NCBI GenBank assembly: GCA_031279155.1
Contig: JAITJB010000116.1
Location: 1-8,535 of the forward strand
DNA length: 8,535 nt
Direction of reading: 5' to 3'
Source: Deltaproteobacteria bacterium
Lineage (GTDB): Bacteria > Desulfobacterota > Desulfarculia > Adiutricales > Adiutricaceae
The first letter of the stretch is position 1, and each line of letters opens with the position of its first letter. Made by a program: the position numbers and the translations under genes. Below are positions 1 through 4,828 of this stretch, in pieces. The notes beneath the pieces are model-generated. The model did not search any database. It worked only from the letters and a program-made list of their open reading frames with translations, and was not told the origin of the DNA.

Positions 1-750
1 ATTATTGGCGCCCTGTTTTATGGGTAGTATATTGGCTGAACCAATAAAATCGGCCACAAAACAGGTTTTTGGCTGGTGATAAATTTCATAGGGACGGCCA
101 AACTGCTCAACAATTCCATTGCGCATGACGGCGATATAATCGGACATGGAAAGAGCTTCGTCTTGATCGTGGGTGACATAGATGACCGTGATATTTCTTT
201 GTCTTTGTATATCGCGCAAATGCTTACGGACTTCTATGCGCAGTTTGGCGTCGAGATTTGATAAGGGTTCATCTAAAAGTAAGATATCTCGCCCCATGAT
301 CAGGGCTCGGGCGAAGGCCACACGCTGCTGCTGTCCGCCGCTAAGCTCATGGGGATAACGCTTATCGAGACCATCTAAGCCAAAGATTTCCCGCATATGG
401 GCAACCTCACGGCTGATTTGAGCCTTAGAAGCTTTTTGAAAACTAAGACCATAGCCTATGTTTTCATTGACCGAAAGATGCGGAAAGAGGGCGTAATCTT
501 GGAAGACCAAGGGGGTGCCGCGTTTTTCCGGGGGGAGGAAACCTATATTTTGGCCATTAATCAAAATATCGCCCTCATCTTGTCGATAAAACCCGGCGAT
601 AATTCTGAGCAAGGTGGTTTTGCCGCAGCCCGAGGGCCCAAGTAGAGTTACAAAACTAGATCTTGGAATATCGAGCGAAACATTAAGCAGGGCTTTGGTA
701 AGCCCGAAATGCTTGGTGATGTTTTTTAATTTAATATGTACTTCGTCCAT
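1..750 (-). CDS. ABC transporter ATP-binding protein, importer type (C-terminus cut by window edge)
   Basis: ATPase subunit of the uptake system encoded just upstream on the same strand; it would sit on the cytoplasmic face and power the fused permease. All nucleotide-binding motifs are visible in the 250 codons present: Walker A GPSGCGKT (residues 38-45), Q-loop glutamine at 84 in VFQDYALFPH, signature LSGGQQQRV (136-144), Walker B ILLLDE (156-161), D-loop SNLDAKL and H-loop histidine at 194 in VTHDQDEA. The order and wording match the PotA/FbpC/PhnT group of importer ATPases. These usually run to about 330-370 residues with a C-terminal regulatory domain; that part lies left of the window. 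The ATG at 750 is preceded by GGGG at 757-760, a reasonable ribosome binding site. The gene start overlaps the permease end by 20 nt, suggesting translational coupling. The family call is firm; the substrate is unknown. Confidence 0.95.
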   Translation of the reverse strand, partial: MDEVHIKLKNITKHFGLTKALLNVSLDIPRSSFVTLLGPSGCGKTTLLRIIAGFYRQDEGDILINGQNIGFLPPEKRGTPLVFQDYALFPHLSVNENIGYGLSFQKASKAQISREVAHMREIFGLDGLDKRYPHELSGGQQQRVAFARALIMGRDILLLDEPLSNLDAKLRIEVRKHLRDIQRQRNITVIYVTHDQDEALSMSDYIAVMRNGIVEQFGRPYEIYHQPKTCFVADFIGSANILPIKQGANN

Positions 751-2374
751 GTTTATCCCCACTCACGATGGAAAAAATGCGCTCGGCTAACTTAAAAATC
801 CCCATGCTAGTAAAGGCTACGGTGATGATAACCGAGGTAAAGGCGGCGGCCCCGGACCAATCGCCGCTATTGACTAGAGATAAGACCGATATCGTACTTA
901 CGGTGGTTGAAACGCCGTAGATAAAGATGACCACGCTTAAGCAGGTCATAGACCTTAGAAACGATAGCATTAGGCTTGAAAGGATTGTTCTTTTTAAAAT
1001 AGGAAAAAATATGCCGCTAACGACTTTGCACTTAGAGGCCCCGAGATTACGGGCGGCTTGTTCTATGGAATCGCTTATTTGCTGAAGCCTTGCTCGGTTG
1101 GCGTTATAGCATGTCGGGATGTTCCATATGGAGAGGGCTACAATCATGATTGTAGGAGTTCCGGTAAGGGCAAAGGGCGGCGGCCCCAAGGCCAGGGCAA
1201 AACCCAAGCCCAAAAATATACCGGGTACGGCCCCTGGCAAAACAGCTAAAAAGTCTAAGATCTTTTTACCCGGAAGTTTTACCCGCTCAACTAGAAAAGC
1301 TAGGGCAAAACCTGCGCTTGACGCTAGAACAGAGGAAATTGCCGCATATTCTAAGCTGTTAAACAGGAGCTTTCTTTTTTGATAGATTTGGGCAAAATTA
1401 CTTAGATCGAGCGACCAATCATAACCCCATGTCTTACTAAAAGCGCCAACTAAAAGTACGCCGTAGACTAAGAGTACAAAGATGGAAACGATTAGGCAGA
1501 TAGAAAATACTGTCCATTCGACCAGCTTAGGAAGCGATTGCGGCGGGAGAAAACTCTCTTTTCCGCTAGTTGTCGTATACGCTCTACTTCCGAGCCAATA
1601 TCTGTTTAATAGGAAGATGGCAAAAGTAGGTATCAGTAAGACCGTAGATAATACAGCCGCCCCGGTCATGTTATACCAGCCGACCATCTGCATATAAGCT
1701 TCGATGGGGAGAAGGTGAAAATTTCCGGCAATCATCGAAGGGTTACCAAAATCAGCTAACACGCTTATGGCGGCTATCATGGCCCCGCCGGCGACGCCGG
1801 GCCGGCAGAGGGGAAAGAAGACGTCCCAAAAGGCCCGCCACTTACCTGCGCCTAAGTTTCGGGCGGCATATTCCATGTTTTCGGGGATATTACGCATGAC
1901 CCCTTCAATGACTGCGTAGGCGTAGGGGAAAAATGATATGGTTTGAACTGCCCACAAGCCCTGCCAGCCGTAGATGTTTAAGCGGACGCCCAGTAAATGG
2001 TTGGTGATAAGTCCTTGTCTCCCGAACAAAAGGATATACGACAGAGCCACGATAAAGGGCGGAGAGACTATGGGTAGTAGCGTAATAAAACGAAATAGTG
2101 CTTTTCCTTTTATCCGCAGCCTGACAATACTGTAGGAAAATAAAAAGGCTAGAGTAGAGCAGGTGATCATCGATAAGACCATCATGACCATGCTATTAGT
2201 TAAGGCCTTAAGCCAACGGGCGTTCTGCGGAAAGGCCAGATAATCCTCGAGACTTGGGTAGAAGATCACGCGCCAAACAGGGTAGACAATTAAAAAAAGA
2301 GTGGCCAAAATCAAGATAAAAAAGGCCATGTTGAAAACGGGTTCGTTTCCAAACCGCCGAAGCGTTCGGCGCAT
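731..2374 (-). CDS. ABC transporter permease, fused two-domain (FbpB/PhnU-V-like)
   Basis: Integral membrane channel of the importer. At 547 residues it is a tandem fusion of two permease domains, so one polypeptide can replace the usual permease pair. Each half carries the cytoplasmic EAA loop that docks on the ATPase: EYAARNLGAGKWRAFWDVFF (about 168-187) and EQAARNLGASKCKVVSGIFF (about 438-457). Many hydrophobic stretches are visible, for example residues 15-31, 61-81, 97-117, 196-207, 239-256, 288-311, 342-361, 376-397 and 473-486, consistent with about twelve membrane helices. Such fused permeases are typical of ferric-iron and related importers (FbpB, AfuB) and of some 2-aminoethylphosphonate-type systems. 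The ATG at 2374 follows GGAAGGGG with about 9 nt spacing. The gene sits 50 nt downstream of the binding-protein gene and its TAA (731-733) lies inside the ATPase gene. The family is certain; the substrate is inferred only from neighbours. Confidence 0.95.
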   Translation of the reverse strand: MRRTLRRFGNEPVFNMAFFILILATLFLIVYPVWRVIFYPSLEDYLAFPQNARWLKALTNSMVMMVLSMITCSTLAFLFSYSIVRLRIKGKALFRFITLLPIVSPPFIVALSYILLFGRQGLITNHLLGVRLNIYGWQGLWAVQTISFFPYAYAVIEGVMRNIPENMEYAARNLGAGKWRAFWDVFFPLCRPGVAGGAMIAAISVLADFGNPSMIAGNFHLLPIEAYMQMVGWYNMTGAAVLSTVLLIPTFAIFLLNRYWLGSRAYTTTSGKESFLPPQSLPKLVEWTVFSICLIVSIFVLLVYGVLLVGAFSKTWGYDWSLDLSNFAQIYQKRKLLFNSLEYAAISSVLASSAGFALAFLVERVKLPGKKILDFLAVLPGAVPGIFLGLGFALALGPPPFALTGTPTIMIVALSIWNIPTCYNANRARLQQISDSIEQAARNLGASKCKVVSGIFFPILKRTILSSLMLSFLRSMTCLSVVIFIYGVSTTVSTISVLSLVNSGDWSGAAAFTSVIITVAFTSMGIFKLAERIFSIVSGDKHGRSTY

Positions 2375-2424
2375 GATCGCGTGCCCCTTCCAAAAAAAAT
2401 TTAGGTAAATAAGGCCCCGATAAT

Positions 2425-3438
2425 TTAGGCCCCGGTTATTTGGCTAAATTTTTTGACCACCATATCTTTCATTTTGGCGGCTTTCTGGCGGTCATAATCG
2501 CTAACTTTGATGTCTTCTACTTTGGGTAAACCTTTAGGGGGACTAACATCAGAGCGCAAAGAATAGCGATTTGATAGATCGGTATTTATCTGACCTATCT
2601 CTTTGGTTAAAAGCCAATCCATAAAGATCTTAGCGTTCTGTAAATTATGGGCGCCTTCGATAACGGCTACCGCTCCCACTTCAAACGCCGTATTTTGGGG
2701 AATAACGATTTCTAGTGGGTATCCTTGCTTGACGCTATTGTAGCTATCATGGGCCCAGGCGTAGCTAGCCACAAACTCTCCGGTGGCAACTAAACTAATA
2801 ACATCGCCGGCGCCTTTGGTGTAATGGTCGATATTTTTGTTTAAGGCCGTAATAAAATCCCAAGCTCCCTTTTCACCGCGCGTAAAAATCTGATTGGCCA
2901 CAAAGATATAACCGCCGCCGGCGGTGGCCGGGTTTGAGCCAACGAGTAAGCCCTTGTAAGCCGGATTTATGAGATCGTCGGGACCTTCTGGCGGCTTAAG
3001 GCCTTTGGGGGCGATTTCTTCTTTGAAGCGGTCGCGATTGTAGATGATGCTCTGGACCCCCATGTACCAGCCCTGCCAATAGCCGTCGGGGTCGGAGTAT
3101 TCGGGGGCGATGTCTTTGGCGTTGGGCGATCTATATTGGTGTAGGGCGCCTGCGGTCTTAAGTGGCGCGTAGACCTCCATAGAGCCGCCCACAAAGATAT
3201 CGGCCTGCGGGGCTTTAGCTTCGGCTAAAACGCGAGCGCTACCTTCACCTGCCGAAAACACCATGTATTCCAAGTTAATACCAGTGTCTTCTTTAAATTT
3301 TTTCTGTAGAGCCACCATGTCGCCCTCGTTTAAGGCCGAGTAGACAATGACGCTTTCGTTCGCGGCCATTAATGGGCCGCAGACAAACATGGATATGACC
3401 AAAATAGCCGGTAAAATCGCTGTCAAAAGCTTTTTCAT
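2425..3438 (-). CDS. ABC transporter periplasmic solute-binding protein (Fe3+/aminoethylphosphonate-type family)
   Basis: Exported receptor that captures the substrate and delivers it to the permease. The 337-residue protein starts with a signal peptide: MKK, a hydrophobic core to about residue 19, then a likely signal peptidase I site after MAA (about residue 26). Cys20 is preceded by Val, not Gly/Ala/Ser, so a lipobox is unlikely. The mature part has the extracellular-solute-binding type 1/FbpA-like pattern: VIVYSALNEGD near the N-terminus, QADIFVGGSMEVY (78-90), a YKGLLVGSNPATAGGG region (161-176), VATGEFVASYAWAHD (217-231) and the C-terminal SNRYSLRSDVSPPKGLP (289-305). The mature protein has no adjacent Tyr-Tyr pair of the kind that holds iron in classical FbpA. 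Start choice: an in-frame TTG at 3459 would add seven residues, but it overlaps the regulator stop; the ATG at 3438 has a good ribosome site and begins the signal peptide cleanly. Confidence 0.92.
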   Translation of the reverse strand: MKKLLTAILPAILVISMFVCGPLMAANESVIVYSALNEGDMVALQKKFKEDTGINLEYMVFSAGEGSARVLAEAKAPQADIFVGGSMEVYAPLKTAGALHQYRSPNAKDIAPEYSDPDGYWQGWYMGVQSIIYNRDRFKEEIAPKGLKPPEGPDDLINPAYKGLLVGSNPATAGGGYIFVANQIFTRGEKGAWDFITALNKNIDHYTKGAGDVISLVATGEFVASYAWAHDSYNSVKQGYPLEIVIPQNTAFEVGAVAVIEGAHNLQNAKIFMDWLLTKEIGQINTDLSNRYSLRSDVSPPKGLPKVEDIKVSDYDRQKAAKMKDMVVKKFSQITGA

Positions 3439-3446
3439 AGAGGTTT

Positions 3447-3453
3447 CTCCTTT
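3447..3453 (-). promoter_or_regulatory. Ribosome binding site of the solute-binding-protein gene
   Basis: AAAGGAG lies 8 nt before the ATG at 3438, just after the regulator stop codon TGA (3456-3458). It decides the start of the binding protein at 3438 rather than at the in-frame TTG at 3459, which lies upstream of this site. Confidence 0.8.
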
Positions 3454-3455
3454 GC

Positions 3456-4160
3456 TCAATAAAAGTTTCTTTGTTGCCTGACGATTAATTCCACAAGATC
3501 GGTGCGGATATAATCCAAAGAATAAAAGATAGGTCTGCCGCTTAGATCGAGGTGTAGGCGCTTTAAAAGAAGGGCCAAATCGCCTAGCGTTTTTAAGGCT
3601 TCCTCGTCGTAGGGACTATTGGGATTTAAGGCTGAAATGCTGGTGACGGCGCTGGCTATTTTTAGGCCACATTCCTTTTCCAGATGGACAAAGATGGAGT
3701 CCTCTAATATGCCGCGCTCTAGGGTATCGCCTACCTCTTCTTCGATGAAGATGTTCCAGGCCATGGCAATGACCGTATCGTCGGCCTTGCGGAGGCGCTT
3801 TACGGCGATGACCTTTTGGTTTTCTTTAAGATCGAGTTTTTCGGCCCACTCGGGCTCTGGATCTCTTTTAGTTAGCTCTAAAATTTCAGCGCTAGCCAAA
3901 AACCCGGCCTCGCGGATGAGGGTCCCGGTGCTCATAAGATCGTTTAAGGTGTTTTTAACCGGCGTTATGGCGCCGCCCAAAAAAGTCCCGGCCCCGCCTT
4001 TAACGACAATTACGCCGTCTCGCTCAAGTAGTCTGTAGGTTTCTCGTAAAACCGTTCGGCTGACGCCGAACTCCTTGGCCAGGGCGATTTCCGAGGGCAG
4101 ACGATCGCCTTGGGAAAGTTTCTGCCGGTTAACAAAGAGACGGAGCGAATCTCTAACCAT
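3456..4160 (-). CDS. GntR-family transcriptional regulator with UTRA domain (HutC subfamily)
   Basis: DNA-binding, ligand-responsive regulator, probably a repressor of its own operon. Residues 1-62 form the GntR winged helix-turn-helix, with the family hallmarks GDRLPSEIALAKEFGVSRTV (18-37) and GAGTF (56-60). Residues about 85-230 resemble the UTRA effector-binding domain: an IAVKRLRKADDTVIA strand pair (118-132), LEDSIFVHLEKECG (152-165) and the closing GRPIFYSLDYIRTDL (208-222). UTRA regulators sense small metabolites such as sugar phosphates, amino acid derivatives or phosphonates. Being first in the transporter operon implies it senses the imported substrate or a product of it. The ATG at 4160 gives 234 residues but trims the domain: the two preceding in-frame codons encode Tyr-Glu, which fit the conserved start of the HTH family. 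A strong Shine-Dalgarno lies 48 nt upstream of this ATG, so the true start may be upstream (see finding). Function is confident, the N-terminus is not. Confidence 0.92.
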   Translation of the reverse strand: MVRDSLRLFVNRQKLSQGDRLPSEIALAKEFGVSRTVLRETYRLLERDGVIVVKGGAGTFLGGAITPVKNTLNDLMSTGTLIREAGFLASAEILELTKRDPEPEWAEKLDLKENQKVIAVKRLRKADDTVIAMAWNIFIEEEVGDTLERGILEDSIFVHLEKECGLKIASAVTSISALNPNSPYDEEALKTLGDLALLLKRLHLDLSGRPIFYSLDYIRTDLVELIVRQQRNFY

Positions 4161-4207
4161 TTCATAGCCTGAGGCTTTTGTGTAACCCGAAGTTCTGATT
4201 TTTATAT

Positions 4208-4213
4208 CCTCCT
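4208..4213 (-). promoter_or_regulatory. Consensus Shine-Dalgarno upstream of the GntR regulator, no standard start behind it
   Basis: A perfect AGGAGG on the minus strand. Eight nt downstream is ATC (4197-4199), which is in frame with the regulator and 13 codons before its ATG at 4160. No ATG, GTG or TTG occurs in frame between the upstream stop TAG (4233-4235) and the ATG at 4160. Either a rare ATC start is used, or a base is wrong in the assembly, or this site serves something else. Confidence 0.6.
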
Positions 4214-4234
4214 GAAATCTTAGGTTTTTATCCT

Positions 4235-4249
4235 ACCTGTCTGACAAGT
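4235..4249. promoter_or_regulatory. Candidate GntR operator (ACCTGTCTGACAAGT)
   Basis: An imperfect palindrome with 7-nt arms around one central base; six of seven arm positions are symmetric. The TGTC/GACA core resembles the half-sites reported for GntR-family regulators (yGTm/kACr in the HutC group). It lies 22-36 nt upstream of the AGGAGG, where a repressor of the regulator-transporter operon would be expected to act. Binding is inferred, not shown. Confidence 0.45.
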
Positions 4250-4264
4250 CCAATCACATTTTAG

Positions 4265-4289
4265 GGCCATCTTGTAAAATTTTATGGCC
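4265..4289. repeat. Inverted repeat GGCCAT-N13-ATGGCC
   Basis: Perfect 6-bp arms (4265-4270 and 4284-4289) enclose the self-complementary TAAAATTTTA (4275-4284, sharing one base with the right arm). A direct repeat of GTAAAAT at 4274-4280 and 4297-4303 overlaps it. It may be a second protein-binding site or a hairpin in the leader of the leftward operon. The role is unknown. Confidence 0.4.
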
Positions 4290-4319
4290 TCAATTCGTAA
4301 AATCTCCGACAAATTTTAA

Positions 4320-4381
4320 AGGGCTCCAGCTTTGAATCTCCTTCTTTAACAGAGGATGTCATTTTCAGCTGGAAGGGCCCT
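4320..4381. other. Bulged long hairpin with flanking T-run, possible rightward terminator or leader structure
   Basis: AGGGC (4320-4324) pairs with GCCCT (4377-4381), and TCCAGCT (4325-4331) pairs with AGCTGGA (4367-4373), leaving a 3-nt bulge at 4374-4376 and a 35-nt loop. On the plus strand it is followed by six T (4384-4389), as in an intrinsic terminator that would stop antisense transcription leaving the operon. If the leftward promoter lies further right, it would instead be a structured leader. The long loop makes a simple terminator less likely. Confidence 0.35.
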
Positions 4382-4450
4382 GATTTTTTGAAAAAAAACA
4401 GAAATTATTTATATATTTTACAAATATTTAACTGAAATAGCGGAGAGATT

Positions 4451-4474
4451 AATTTTTTTAAGTGTCAAAAAATT
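4451..4474. repeat. A/T-only inverted repeat
   Basis: AATTTTTT (4451-4458) and AAAAAATT (4467-4474) are perfect complements around an 8-nt loop and are followed by TTTT. In such AT-rich DNA this can arise by chance. It could be a weak bidirectional terminator or a bent DNA element. Confidence 0.25.
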
Positions 4475-4548
4475 TTTTAATTGGCTTTACAAATGCTCTT
4501 GTCATATTTTAGGTATAAAAAAATTTTCCCCAATAATAACTGGTACTT

Positions 4549-4579
4549 AGCCCAAAACCAAGGCCTCTTTGTTTGGGCT
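4549..4579. repeat. Inverted repeat AGCCCAAA-N15-TTTGGGCT
   Basis: Perfect 8-bp arms at 4549-4556 and 4572-4579. Inside, CAAGG and CTTTG can pair with one G-U, giving a longer stem with a small loop. It lies just upstream of the TTGTCA/TATAAT block. On the plus strand the sequence after it (TTGTTGTC) is only mildly T-rich, so a terminator call is weak. It may be a regulatory site for the rightward promoter. Confidence 0.4.
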
Positions 4580-4582
4580 TTG

Positions 4583-4612
4583 TTGTCAAGTATAATTTAT
4601 GACAAATAAAAT
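4583..4612 (+). promoter_or_regulatory. Candidate operator-promoter: TTGTCA-N11-TGACAA around TATAAT
   Basis: TTGTCA (4583-4588) and TGACAA (4600-4605) form a perfect inverted repeat, with TATAAT (4591-4596) between them. The left arm can also serve as a -35 (five of six consensus bases) for TAAAAT at 4607-4612 with an 18-nt spacer. The half-sites match the core of the palindrome at 4235-4249 near the regulator gene, so a protein bound here could block rightward transcription. This is an inference from sequence symmetry. Confidence 0.45.
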
Positions 4613-4625
4613 AATTTTCTCTGTA

Positions 4626-4653
4626 TTGACATTTAATATTTGAAGTATAAAAT
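4626..4653 (+). promoter_or_regulatory. Probable sigma-70 promoter of the FAAL-PKS gene
   Basis: A perfect -35 TTGACA (4626-4631), a 16-nt spacer, and TAAAAT (4648-4653; five of six bases) as -10. It is the best rightward promoter in the intergenic region. Transcription would begin near 4660, giving a leader of about 158 nt before the PKS ATG. Confidence 0.6.
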
Positions 4654-4721
4654 AACGTTTGTCTACGGATTCCAATAGAACCAGCCATTGCAGGCAGCAA
4701 TAAGCCGAACCGCCTACGACA

Positions 4722-4744
4722 AGGTTAAAAAAGACTTTTAACCT
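4722..4744 (+). other. Stem-loop in the PKS 5' leader
   Basis: AGGTTAAAA (4722-4730) pairs perfectly with TTTTAACCT (4736-4744) around the 5-nt loop AAGAC. No T-run follows, so it is not a terminator. A second, weaker hairpin, AGCGGC-TAACC-GTCGCT (4762-4778, one G-U), follows. Together they suggest a folded leader that could affect translation or mRNA stability. Confidence 0.4.
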
Positions 4745-4785
4745 GTAACATCTAGGAATATAGCGGCTAACCGTCGCTCGCTACG

Positions 4786-4828
4786 ATGCACCATCTTGAA
4801 TTTTAATGGTATGAAAAATGGTCAATAG
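4786..4828 (+). other. Chain of three overlapping micro-ORFs running into the PKS start
   Basis: ATG at 4786 opens six codons ending TAA (4804-4806). Its last base starts ATG 4806, a two-codon frame ending TGA (4812-4814). That stop overlaps ATG 4811, a five-codon frame ending TAG (4826-4828), which overlaps the PKS ATG at 4818. None has a clear Shine-Dalgarno. The junctions TAATG and ATGA are of the kind used for termination-reinitiation, but chance in AT-rich DNA is possible. Confidence 0.3.

Larger units (their letters stand above)
4161..4817. other. AT-rich divergent intergenic region
   Basis: About 650 nt with no convincing gene, much richer in A and T than the flanking coding DNA. It separates the leftward regulator/transporter operon from the rightward PKS gene and must hold both promoters. 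It contains several inverted repeats, four TTGTCA/TGACAA hexamers (4242-4247, 4499-4504, 4583-4588, 4600-4605), a consensus-like sigma-70 promoter for the PKS at 4626-4653 and a structured PKS leader. I saw no Fur-box-like sequence and no recognisable riboswitch. Open frames here are short and lack ribosome sites. Confidence 0.8.

Noticed and set aside
76..645. Plus-strand open frames at 76-261 and 397-645
   Set aside because: They are antisense to the ATPase gene, whose motifs are all intact on the minus strand.
2395..2435. Repeated GGCCCC blocks between the binding-protein and permease genes as a stabilising hairpin or terminator
   Set aside because: Only the outer six A/T pairs match cleanly; the GC blocks are direct rather than inverted repeats, so pairing needs a large bulge.
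3439..3459. TTG start at 3459 for the solute-binding protein
   Set aside because: It would place seven polar residues before the signal peptide and lies upstream of the ribosome site that serves ATG 3438.
4282..4362. Minus-strand 26-codon frame starting at ATG 4362, upstream of the regulator
   Set aside because: No Shine-Dalgarno before the ATG (it follows CAGCTGAAA) and it overlaps the bulged hairpin; a leader peptide is possible but unsupported.
4463..4513. Plus-strand GTG-started 16-codon hydrophobic peptide
   Set aside because: The only purine-rich site (GGAGAG at 4442) is about 15 nt away, too far, and the coding stretch is mostly A/T runs.
4509..4700. Open frame of 63 codons on the minus strand in the intergenic region
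   Set aside because: It runs through the promoter and inverted repeats, has AT-driven composition, no ribosome site and no recognisable protein pattern.
4660..4817. Riboswitch or tRNA-like element in the PKS leader
   Set aside because: Only two simple stem-loops are visible, with no conserved aptamer core, T-box or tRNA signature that I can recognise.
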